Assembly (NCBI GenBank): GCA_964441535.1
Contig: CAYTXQ010000011.1
Location: 1 to 21,222 of the forward strand
Reading direction: 5' to 3'
DNA from: CAYNLX01 sp964441535
GTDB lineage: Bacteria; Bacillota_I; Bacilli_A; RF39; UBA660
DNA: 21,222 nt
Positions within the stretch are counted from its first letter, which is position 1. Each line of letters opens with the position of its first letter. Positions 8,523 through 15,079 of this stretch are shown here, in pieces. The position numbers and the translations under genes are program-made. The notes beneath the pieces are model-generated. The model saw only the letters and a program-made list of their open reading frames with translations. It was not told the origin of the DNA and did no database searches.

Positions 8523-8531
8523 ATTATAACA
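8523..8531 (-). promoter_or_regulatory. Extended -10 promoter of the PRPP synthetase-glycosylase operon
   Basis: On the minus strand TGTTATAAT (TG-N-TATAAT) lies about 40 bases before the ATG at 8484. The only -35-like hexamer, TTGATT, sits 19 bases upstream inside the terminator hairpin of the coat operon. Extended -10 promoters work with a poor -35. Confidence 0.5.
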
Positions 8532-8532
8532 C

Positions 8533-8569
8533 AAAAAAATATATGTTAATCAAAAACATACATTTTTTT
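8533..8569 (-). terminator. Intrinsic terminator of the coat-protein operon
   Basis: An inverted repeat (arms 8533-8547 and 8555-8569, 15 bp with one A/C mismatch, 7-base loop) lies just after the stop at 8579. On the minus strand the 3' arm ends in seven T's. The stem is nearly all A-T, so strength is uncertain. It could work in either direction. Confidence 0.55.
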
Positions 8570-8578
8570 AATATTTTT

Positions 8579-8824
8579 TTAATTACAATTAAATTTATCT
8601 CTAGAAATTTCTATTTTTTGCTTAGGAGCATTTTTTAAAGTATACCATCCCTCTTGTTCCATAAATTTAAATATTTCATTTTGTAAAGCTAAATTATCCA
8701 CTAATTGTTTCTTTAAAACTTGATGTACATTGTCTGTAGAAGACTCTATTACGGCATGAATTAATACTTCTATTAATCCTTTAGAGAAAGAAAGAACGTT
8801 GCTCATTATTAATTTATCTTCCAT
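8579..8824 (-). CDS. CotF-like spore coat protein
   Basis: An 81-residue, mainly helical protein. The stretch ALQNEIFKFMEQEGWYTL (about residues 46-63) is the hallmark of the coat F family, whose members have a short ferritin-like helical bundle and are found in the spore coat of Bacillus and Clostridium. The N-terminal half forms one long helix. The full CotF family is usually longer or present as pairs of short proteins, and here a 59-residue partner gene lies immediately upstream. AGGTGAT, overlapping the stop of that partner, precedes ATG 8824, so translation is probably coupled. Whether this organism sporulates cannot be judged from the window. Confidence 0.8.
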   Translation of the reverse strand: MEDKLIMSNVLSFSKGLIEVLIHAVIESSTDNVHQVLKKQLVDNLALQNEIFKFMEQEGWYTLKNAPKQKIEISRDKFNCN

Positions 8825-8832
8825 ATTATCAC

Positions 8833-9012
8833 CTATTCATCTAAAAGATTAAAAACTTTCTTATAATTTTGTTCTTGAGATTTTACTATATTATCCAGTA
8901 AATCTTTTACATTTTTATCTTCTATTTCATTTGAATAATATTCACATATACTTTTAAAATCTTTTTCATGTTCTAATATGTCTTCTACATATAATAATTC
9001 TTTTTCTGTCAT
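8833..9012 (-). CDS. 59-residue helical protein, coat-pair partner
   Basis: A short complete gene read directly from the minus strand: ATG at 9012, 59 codons, TAG at 8833-8835. The product begins MTEKELLYVEDILEHEKDF and ends KKVFNLLDE. It is charged and almost entirely helical, and its EDILEHEKDF helix resembles the first helix of small ferritin-like coat proteins. A strong AGGAGG (9018-9023) sits five bases before the ATG, and the stop is eight bases before the start of the CotF-like gene, so both form one operon. A hairpin covers part of the ribosome binding site. The reading frame and start are strong; the role in the spore coat is inferred from the neighbour and helix pattern. Confidence 0.75.
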   Translation of the reverse strand: MTEKELLYVEDILEHEKDFKSICEYYSNEIEDKNVKDLLDNIVKSQEQNYKKVFNLLDE

Positions 9013-9019
9013 AAATTCC

Positions 9020-9042
9020 TCCTGTAATTATTGTTTACAGGA
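9020..9042 (-). promoter_or_regulatory. Hairpin overlapping the ribosome binding site of the 59-residue gene
   Basis: TCCTGTAA (9020-9027) and TTACAGGA (9035-9042) form a perfect 8-bp stem with a 7-base loop. In the minus-strand mRNA the 3' arm contains AGGA of the AGGAGG site (9018-9023). It could modulate translation, or be an operator palindrome. No U-tract follows, so it is not a terminator. Confidence 0.45.
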
Positions 9043-9065
9043 AATAGAAATTTATACGAATAACA

Positions 9066-10043
9066 TTATTTATTTTTCATTCTAAAGTTTATATCTGATT
9101 TAATAATATCAGTTAAACTATATTTAGGAACCCAACCTAATAATTCTTTTGCTTTTTTATTAGAAGCAATTAATTTAGCAGGATCTCCTTCTCTTCTTTC
9201 TGCTATCTCATAATTAACAGGATTAATTTTAGATACTTCATCTATTACTTCTTTAACAGAGTATCCTTCATTAGATCCTAAATTAACAAGTAATGACTTA
9301 TTGTTTTCTACTAAATATTTTGCACCTAAAACATGAGCTCTAGCTAAATCAGATACATGAATATAATCTCTTATGCAAGTTCCATCTTTTGTATCATAAT
9401 CATCACCATAAACATACATTTTGTCACGTATTTTTAATGCTGTTTGAACAACTATTGGAACTAAATGAGTAAAATTATCCTTTTTCAAACCAATACTTCC
9501 TGATTCATCAGCACCCGCAACATTAAAATAACGAAATATACAATAATTCATATCATATGCCTTACAAACCCACTTTATCATTCCTTCACTTGCTAATTTA
9601 GTAGAACCATAAGGATTAATTGGTATTGTTGGATCCTCTTCTTCACAGATTGGTTTAGTAGGTTCTCCATAAACTGCTGCGGTAGATGAAAATACAACAT
9701 TTCTAATTCCAAATTCTTTCATTACATCTAACATTACTCTAACACCTTCAACGTTATTATAATAATATTCTAAAGGTTGTTCTACACTTTCTGGAACTAT
9801 TAATTTAGCAGCAAAATGCATAACAACATCAAAAGGTTTTTTAGAACATTCTTCATCAAAAATATCAACTAACTGTTCTTTTTTAGTAATATCACCTAAA
9901 TAAAACTTAGCATCCTTATGTACCATTTCTTTTAATCCTGTTGATAAATTATCTATTACTACTACTTCATTACCATCTCTAATTAATTCATAAACTGCAT
10001 GACTTCCTATATAGCCTGCTCCACCTATTACACAAACTTTCAT
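9066..10043 (-). CDS. galE: UDP-glucose 4-epimerase
   Basis: A 325-residue short-chain dehydrogenase-type epimerase that interconverts UDP-glucose and UDP-galactose with bound NAD (Leloir pathway and envelope sugar supply). The NAD-binding GGAGYIGSH is at residues 7-15, followed by DNLSTG (31-36). The catalytic triad is the Ser/Thr of FSSTAAVYG (S120/T121), Y145 in NPYGSTK and K149. ARAHVLGAKYL and the C-terminal LGWVPKYSL are typical of the family. Length is slightly below the usual 330-340 residues and nothing is missing. AAAGGAG lies eight bases before ATG 10043, with an extended -10 promoter upstream. It is probably transcribed alone. The Leloir partners galK/galT are not nearby, which suggests a role in making envelope sugars. 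Confidence 0.95.
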   Translation of the reverse strand: MKVCVIGGAGYIGSHAVYELIRDGNEVVVIDNLSTGLKEMVHKDAKFYLGDITKKEQLVDIFDEECSKKPFDVVMHFAAKLIVPESVEQPLEYYYNNVEGVRVMLDVMKEFGIRNVVFSSTAAVYGEPTKPICEEEDPTIPINPYGSTKLASEGMIKWVCKAYDMNYCIFRYFNVAGADESGSIGLKKDNFTHLVPIVVQTALKIRDKMYVYGDDYDTKDGTCIRDYIHVSDLARAHVLGAKYLVENNKSLLVNLGSNEGYSVKEVIDEVSKINPVNYEIAERREGDPAKLIASNKKAKELLGWVPKYSLTDIIKSDINFRMKNK

Positions 10044-10069
10044 TTTATTTCTCCTTTACCTTCATTAAA

Positions 10070-10078
10070 ATTATAACA
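10070..10078 (-). promoter_or_regulatory. Extended -10 promoter of galE
   Basis: On the minus strand TGTTATAAT (TG at 10077-10078, TATAAT at 10070-10075) lies about 27 bases before the ATG at 10043. No good -35 box is seen at 16-18 bases, as is usual for extended -10 promoters. Confidence 0.5.
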
Positions 10079-10108
10079 TTTTATTTATAATGAGTGTATA
10101 AAATAAAG

Positions 10109-11575
10109 TTATAGAATATTTTTTACACTAGGTCCTTGTAATAAATTACCATCTATATCGTATCTAGATCCATGGCACGGACAGTCCCAAGTATGCTCAA
10201 AATTATTAAATATAAGTCCACAGCCCATATGAGGACATTTCACTTTAACTGTATGTCTTCTTTTATTTTCATCAATATAAACACCACAGTTATTACCTTC
10301 TTTTGTAATAACAAAAACATTATTTTTATAAAATTTATAATTCTTTTTAAGTTTACTATAAGTGTATATTTTAACAGAGTTTAAAGTATCGATTATAAAA
10401 TTTTTAACTTTTTCTTTATTTATATTTCTATCAGGTTTAAATAAATCTATATATTCATTTTTAATTTTTAAAACTATATCACTTAATATTTTACCTGATA
10501 AACTTCCATTAGTCATACCCCATTTATTGAATCCTGTTGCAATTAATAAATTAGGATCCTTTTTATTTAATATTCCAATAAAGGGAAGTGAATCATTAGT
10601 TATTACATCATGAGTAGCCCAAACATATTTAACATCGTCACTTAAATATTCTTTCATTTCATTAATCAAATTTAAATATCTTGTTTCATGATTTAAATGA
10701 TTAGATAATTTATGAGATTCTCCAGCATATAATATATATGTTTTTTTATCTTGATGGAATCTAATTGATTGGGCTGGATAATTATTACTTATAGCACTAA
10801 AATGATTGTTAACTTTACAACTTCCTACTGCTATATATGATTTTTCAATATGAGTCCTAAAAGGAATTAATCCTGGAATAATCATAAATGGATAATGACA
10901 GCATAAAATTATTTTTTTAGCCTTTATTTCACAATTATTAGCATAGGCAATATAAAAATTGTCATGTTTTATTAATTTGTTAATAATTGTTTTTTCATAT
11001 ATTTTTATACCTGAATTTATACATATTTTTTTAAGATTTAAAATGTATTTAACCGGATGAAAAACAGCAGTAGAATTTACTTTTAATGCATATCTTACTG
11101 GAAATTTAATTGGTAATTCATTTAATACTTCATATTGGATTCCTACTTCATCATAGAAACTTTGTTCCTTTTTAAAATTTTTAATTTTATTTTTATCGTT
11201 AGTAAATACATAAGAAGGTACTTCTTCAAAATTACAATCAATATCATATTTATTAATATTATTTTTTACTAATTCAATAGCTTCTTTTTGAGATTTTAAA
11301 TATTTAGTACTTATTTCCATATTAAATTTTTTAGATAAATCGTAATAAATTAAATCCTGCATAAAAGTAAGTTTAGCAGTAGATAAACTAGAAACACCAA
11401 AACCAACTCTATCTCTATCTACTAGAGTTACTTTAAAATTACTATCTTTAAGATAAAAAGCTGTACTTATACCAGATATTCCTCCACCTACTATTAAAAT
11501 ATCTGTTTCTATATTATTATCTAAAGGTTCTTCTATTTCAACATTAATATTATCCTGCCATAAAGATCTAATCAT
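10109..11575 (-). CDS. FAD-dependent oxidoreductase with C-terminal Rieske [2Fe-2S] domain
   Basis: A 488-residue two-domain protein. The N-terminal ~380 residues are a DAO-type FAD-binding oxidoreductase with the dinucleotide motif LIVGGGISGIS (about 27-37) and a late ATGFNKWGMTNG stretch that closes the FAD site. The last ~70 residues are a Rieske domain: CPHMGC (C447, H449) and CPCHGS (C465, H468) supply all four cluster ligands, and C452/C467 can form the usual disulfide. The architecture matches Bacillus YhfW-like proteins, whose substrate is unknown. ATG 11575 is chosen because GAGGTG lies just before it. A TTG in frame at 11587 sits inside that site. No clear promoter or terminator is seen in the 117 bases upstream or the 65 downstream. 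Confidence 0.92.
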   Translation of the reverse strand: MIRSLWQDNINVEIEEPLDNNIETDILIVGGGISGISTAFYLKDSNFKVTLVDRDRVGFGVSSLSTAKLTFMQDLIYYDLSKKFNMEISTKYLKSQKEAIELVKNNINKYDIDCNFEEVPSYVFTNDKNKIKNFKKEQSFYDEVGIQYEVLNELPIKFPVRYALKVNSTAVFHPVKYILNLKKICINSGIKIYEKTIINKLIKHDNFYIAYANNCEIKAKKIILCCHYPFMIIPGLIPFRTHIEKSYIAVGSCKVNNHFSAISNNYPAQSIRFHQDKKTYILYAGESHKLSNHLNHETRYLNLINEMKEYLSDDVKYVWATHDVITNDSLPFIGILNKKDPNLLIATGFNKWGMTNGSLSGKILSDIVLKIKNEYIDLFKPDRNINKEKVKNFIIDTLNSVKIYTYSKLKKNYKFYKNNVFVITKEGNNCGVYIDENKRRHTVKVKCPHMGCGLIFNNFEHTWDCPCHGSRYDIDGNLLQGPSVKNIL

Positions 11576-11704
11576 GTCACACCTCAATTATTAATATACT
11601 CACAATTTAAATAAATATATAATAAGTCGATACTTTAGACTATTTTATCTTTATAAGACAATTGTTATATGTTCTTTAAAATTCATATTATATACTTCTT
11701 CCAA

Positions 11705-12528
11705 TTATTTAAAAAGCAAACTATAAATCATAAATATTACAGATAATACTATAAACAAGAATGTTATCCAAGCAATAATTCTACTAATTAATCTTGTTTT
11801 AAATCTTCCAACAATTTTTTCGTCACTAGATAATTTAATAATAAGTGCTATTAAAGGAATAGATGCTATACCATTTACAACTGCTGCATAAAATAAAGCC
11901 TGAATAATATTTATTTGAAAACAATTTATTGCAACTCCTATAGCAGTTGATATAGCAATAATTATATAGAAAGCTATTTTACTCCAGTCTTGTTTAACTA
12001 AAAAAGCAGTAATTACATACACACCTAAACTTAATCCCAACCATTTTAAAATTTTAGAATATTTTTCATATGGAACCGCTATTTCCATTAATATAATAAA
12101 AATAGCAGATAATCCTAACCAGTAATAAAATTTAAATCCAAGTATCATTTGTATAGAAGCTGCTATAATTCCTAAATCAGCGCCTATATTAATTACATTA
12201 GCTACAACTAAAAGTAAAACAGTAAAATATAATATTTTTCTTGAACAATATTTTTCAATTACATCAGCTAAACCTTTACCTGTAATCATTCCTAATCTTC
12301 CGCACATTTCCTGTATTACAATCATTGAAGGCATTAAAAATAAAATTAAGAAATTCATTCTATAACCATACTGAGCACCTGTAATAGAATAAGTAGCTAT
12401 TCCAGAAGGATCATCATCAGCAGCACCTGTAATAAAACCCGGTCCTATTTTTTTAAATGTTTTTTTAATTTTCTTTAATATGTTAAATTTCTTTTTTTCT
12501 CTTCTATTTTTACTTCATTACCATCCAT
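11705..12528 (-). pseudogene. Nramp-family metal transporter, frameshifted and internally deleted
   Basis: Remnant of an SLC11/Nramp-like importer of divalent metals. Open codons run continuously upstream of the internal ATG at 12358 and encode the first-helix motif GPGFITGAADDDPSGIATY (about 12367-12440), followed by QEMCGRLGMITGKG. Two lesions are visible. First, no start codon lies in this frame: the likely start (ATG 12528, product MDGNEVKIEEKK) is one base out of register and meets a stop, and adding one A to the seven-A run at about 12491-12497 would join the frames. Second, near 11970-11978 the sequence passes from the end of segment 5 (LVKQDWSKI) straight to a late segment (AFYIIIAISTAIG), losing roughly 160-180 residues, including segment 6. 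Normal members have about 400-430 residues; only ~275 remain. Confidence 0.82.
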
Positions 12529-12544
12529 AATAATTCTCATTTCT

Positions 12545-12573
12545 ATTATATGTTTTTATATTAGCATATCCAA
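12545..12573 (-). promoter_or_regulatory. Promoter of the Nramp remnant
   Basis: On the minus strand TTGGAT (12568-12573) and a consensus TATAAT (12545-12550) are 17 bases apart. Transcription would begin near 12538, about ten bases before the ATG at 12528. The promoter appears intact although the gene is not. Confidence 0.5.
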
Positions 12574-12605
12574 TAAAAAATAAAAAGAGATATTATTTTT
12601 TATTG
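12571..12605. repeat. Perfect 13-bp inverted repeat between divergent promoters
   Basis: CAATAAAAAATAA (12571-12583) and its exact complement TTATTTTTTATTG (12593-12605) flank a nine-base loop. The right arm runs into the TTGACA of the forward promoter and the left arm overlaps the -35 box of the reverse one. It could be an operator for both, or an old terminator. It is AT-only apart from the outer C-G pair. Confidence 0.5.
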
Positions 12606-12654
12606 ACATTTTAACTATTAATTCATTGTAATTTAATTAAAAGTAGAATATAAT
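12603..12654 (+). promoter_or_regulatory. Two overlapping promoters of the LtaS-like gene
   Basis: P1 is TTGACA (12603-12608), 18 bases, TGTAAT (12627-12632). P2 is TTGTAA (12626-12631), 17 bases, TATAAT (12649-12654). The -35 box of P2 overlaps the -10 box of P1, so one polymerase would exclude the other. P2 gives a leader of about 20 bases before the ATG at 12682. Confidence 0.65.
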
Positions 12655-12681
12655 TTTATATATTAAGAAGGAAGTTAAAAA

Positions 12682-14673
12682 ATGAAATTTATAAAAAAGT
12701 ATAAATATGCAATAATACTATCATTACTATTAATATCATATAAACTATTTAAAGATTATTGGTATTTTGCAATTGAAAAAAGAATTATAATAGATAAATT
12801 ATTTTATTATATGTTAGCTACTTGCTTTTTAACTGTAATATTATTATTAATACCCAAAAAAGATTCACTACTTAATTTTTTAAAGAAAAATAAGGAATCT
12901 ATTCTACTATCCAGTTATATATTTATCTTAGAATTTATTTTTATAATAGTAAATAAATTAGATTATACTTTTTTATTGTTTTTCTGTTTATTTTTTACAA
13001 TATATATAATTATTCTCGTTGGTTTAATTATTCCTATAAAAATCAAATCTATTTATTATATTACTTCATTTTTATTCTTACCAATTTATTTAATCTGTCA
13101 AACTTTTTATGTTCCGATATTTAATGATTTCTTTTCAATTAATGAAATATTTACATTAAAAGAAGGAATGGATTTTGCAAAAGGAGTAGTTTCATTTAAT
13201 TTAATAAATATATTCTATATACTTATGCCTATTGCAGGAATAATAATTTATAAATTAGTTAAAACAGATAATAAAATAAAAATTAACAGGAATATGTTTT
13301 TTATACCAATTATACTGTTTATACTAATCATATTTAATTTACAATATCCTATTAAACAAGCAAGATTATATACTTCTGATAAATATTTATTTAAAACAAT
13401 ATATAGTAACAAAAAATTTATTTCAAGATTCGGTGTTACAAATTATGCTATTCGCGATTTTATTAGATTCGTGACTCCAACTTCAGGTAATAAAAATAAT
13501 TATAACAAAGAGATAAATAAATATTTTAAAGAAAATAAAAAGTATCACTCTAATAATGAATATACTGGAATATTTGAAAATAAAAATTTAATATTTATTA
13601 TGGCTGAATCTTTTGATAATATTGCAGTTAATGAAAGTTTAACTCCCAATATATATAAATTAATGAATGAGGGATGGAGTTTTGAAAATCATTTTGTTCC
13701 TGTATATCCAAGAACAACATGTGATAGCGAAATAATATATAACACCAGTATTGTTCCTTCCATTACAGATGGCCCTACTTGCTATACTTTTAATAAAAAT
13801 TCTTACAGAACTTCTTTAGCTAATAAATTTAAAGAAAAGGAATATAATACTAATGCTTTTCATAGTAATGATAAAGAATTTTATACAAGACATCTTGTTT
13901 ATAAAGGTTTAGGTTATGATAATTTTTATGGACAAAAAGAATTAAATCTATCAGATGAAGAAAAACGTTATGATTCAGTATTTTTTAATAAAGCTAAAAA
14001 ATATATTTTAAATGACAGTGAAAAATTTTTCAGTTATATTATTACTTTAAGCGGTCATAGTCCTTATGATAAAACAAATTTATCAGTTAAAAAACATTAT
14101 AATACAGTTAAAAAACATTTTGATAATTTGGATGAAAAAGTACCTGATAAAATTATTTCCTATATTGCAACTCAAATTGAAGTAGATGAATTTGTAGGAG
14201 AATTAATGAATGAATTAAAAAAGCAAAATATTCTAGACAATACAGTTATTTTATTTACTTCTGACCATTATCCTTATACTTTAGGAAAAGAATCTTATGA
14301 ATCATATACTGGAATTAAAGAAAAATACGAAAAAAGCAAAGAACCATTAATAATTTGGGCTGATAACATTAAGCCAAAAAAAATTAAAGAATTAACACAA
14401 TCATTAGACGTTTTACCTACTATTGCAAATTTATTTAATTTAAATGTTGATTATTCTTATTATTTTGGTAATGATATATTTGATAAAAATAGAAAACCTA
14501 TAGCATATTTTAAAGATTATTCTTGGTATGATGGAAGTAATTATGTTTTATTTGGAGAAAATGAAAAAGGAAATAGTGATTTAGAACACATAGAAAATGA
14601 AACTAAAGAAGTAAATGACTATTTCAATATATCAATTAAAATATTAAGATCAAACTATTTTAAAAAGGGTTAA
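12682..14673 (+). CDS. Lipoteichoic acid synthase-like (LtaS/sulfatase family) membrane protein
   Basis: A 663-residue membrane-anchored enzyme of the alkaline phosphatase/sulfatase superfamily. Roughly seven hydrophobic segments fill residues 8-225, more than the five of Staphylococcus LtaS. The extracellular catalytic domain spans about 300-640. Metal and nucleophile residues fit LtaS: E309 in FIMAESFDN, T346 in RTTCDSE (the Thr that carries glycerol phosphate), and D528/H529 in FTSDHYPY, with H394 in FHSNDKEF as a likely substrate ligand. Related enzymes polymerise or transfer glycerol phosphate from phosphatidylglycerol onto a glycolipid. The extra segments leave open that it modifies another envelope glycan. 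AAGGAAG lies seven bases before ATG 12682. It has its own promoters and terminator and stands between dead genes. Confidence 0.88.
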   Translation: MKFIKKYKYAIILSLLLISYKLFKDYWYFAIEKRIIIDKLFYYMLATCFLTVILLLIPKKDSLLNFLKKNKESILLSSYIFILEFIFIIVNKLDYTFLLFFCLFFTIYIIILVGLIIPIKIKSIYYITSFLFLPIYLICQTFYVPIFNDFFSINEIFTLKEGMDFAKGVVSFNLINIFYILMPIAGIIIYKLVKTDNKIKINRNMFFIPIILFILIIFNLQYPIKQARLYTSDKYLFKTIYSNKKFISRFGVTNYAIRDFIRFVTPTSGNKNNYNKEINKYFKENKKYHSNNEYTGIFENKNLIFIMAESFDNIAVNESLTPNIYKLMNEGWSFENHFVPVYPRTTCDSEIIYNTSIVPSITDGPTCYTFNKNSYRTSLANKFKEKEYNTNAFHSNDKEFYTRHLVYKGLGYDNFYGQKELNLSDEEKRYDSVFFNKAKKYILNDSEKFFSYIITLSGHSPYDKTNLSVKKHYNTVKKHFDNLDEKVPDKIISYIATQIEVDEFVGELMNELKKQNILDNTVILFTSDHYPYTLGKESYESYTGIKEKYEKSKEPLIIWADNIKPKKIKELTQSLDVLPTIANLFNLNVDYSYYFGNDIFDKNRKPIAYFKDYSWYDGSNYVLFGENEKGNSDLEHIENETKEVNDYFNISIKILRSNYFKKG

Positions 14674-14690
14674 TTTAACCCTTGTTTTTA
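14662..14690 (+). terminator. Intrinsic terminator of the LtaS-like gene
   Basis: AAGGGTT (14665-14671) and AACCCTT (14677-14683) form a 7-bp stem with a five-base loop, followed by G and TTTTT (14685-14689). The stop codon of the LtaS-like gene lies in the stem and loop. An A-run on the left lets it also stop transcription from the other side. Confidence 0.8.
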
Positions 14691-14857
14691 TTCTTATGTT
14701 CTTTATGAATGGCTGTTAATGTTTCATCAATGTTTTTTATTTTATCTACTAAAATTCCTAATCCTGATAAAAGCAAATGAAATGTAATTGATATCGCTGA
14801 ACCAAAAAACATAAAACCAGGAGTATCATCAAATTCTGTAATAATATAAATAACGCT
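14675..14857 (-). pseudogene. C-terminal fragment of a small membrane protein
   Basis: An open stretch of 60 codons ends in TAA at 14675-14677. It reads ITEFDDTPGFMFFGSAIS, then a membrane segment (ITFHLLLSGLGILV) and a charged helical tail rich in Lys (about the last 24 residues). It has no plausible start: stops lie directly upstream and the internal ATG (14812) has no ribosome binding site. The N-terminus of what looks like a small two-segment membrane protein is missing, and the fragment runs directly into the tail of the purD relic. The coding-like composition and hydrophobic pattern support a relic. The parent family is not recognised. Confidence 0.55.
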
Positions 14858-15007
14858 TTATTACCTATATTATTCCTATAATAAATATTAGAATAAGATA
14901 TATTTGAAACTATATTATATTTTTTTTGATATTGTTTCTTCTAAATTTTTGCCGACAGTAATAACATTAAGAACTTTGCCACCACTACCTATTAATAATA
15001 TTTTCAT
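14851..15007 (-). pseudogene. purD: purD relic: first ten codons joined to the C-terminal end
   Basis: The minus strand from ATG 15007 reads MKILLIGSGG, the start of phosphoribosylamine-glycine ligase (normally followed by REHA), and then KVLNVITVGKNLEE, which matches the C-terminal GGRVLNVxAxGxxLEEA region. Some 380 residues between them are missing. After a run of eight A's (about 14919-14926) the frame is lost by one base; in the shifted frame it reads IYYRNNIGNKAL, the usual YRKDIGxKAL end of PurD. The junction falls at the GG shared by both parts (about 14978-14986), as expected for deletion between short matching sequences. The normal stop after KAL is also gone. PurD makes glycinamide ribonucleotide in purine synthesis; this copy cannot. 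Confidence 0.8.
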
Positions 15008-15014
15008 CATTTTA

Positions 15015-15043
15015 TTGTAATTTTAATAAAGATAAAGTATTAT
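15015..15043 (+). promoter_or_regulatory. Promoter of the HipA-like kinase gene
   Basis: TTGTAA (15015-15020) and TATTAT (15038-15043) are 17 bases apart. A second -10-like TATAAT overlaps at 15043-15048. The predicted leader of about 30 bases contains AGGAGG before the ATG at 15080. Confidence 0.6.
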
Positions 15044-15079
15044 ATAATTAAGAATTATATATTAAGTTAGGAGGTTTTT

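Noticed and set aside
10172..10613. Two overlapping plus-strand open frames
   Set aside because: Antisense to the Rieske/FAD gene, including its cluster ligands; no ribosome binding site.
11576..11587. TTG start for the Rieske/FAD protein
   Set aside because: The TTG overlaps the GAGGTG site that serves the ATG at 11575.
11655..11672. Palindrome ACAATTGT upstream of the Rieske/FAD gene as a metal-regulator box
   Set aside because: Only eight bases are symmetric, and it matches no Fur, PerR or MntR consensus I can defend.
11705..12358. An intact 217-residue membrane protein starting at 12358
   Set aside because: Codons upstream in the same frame encode the conserved first Nramp helix, so 12358 is an internal Met of a damaged gene.
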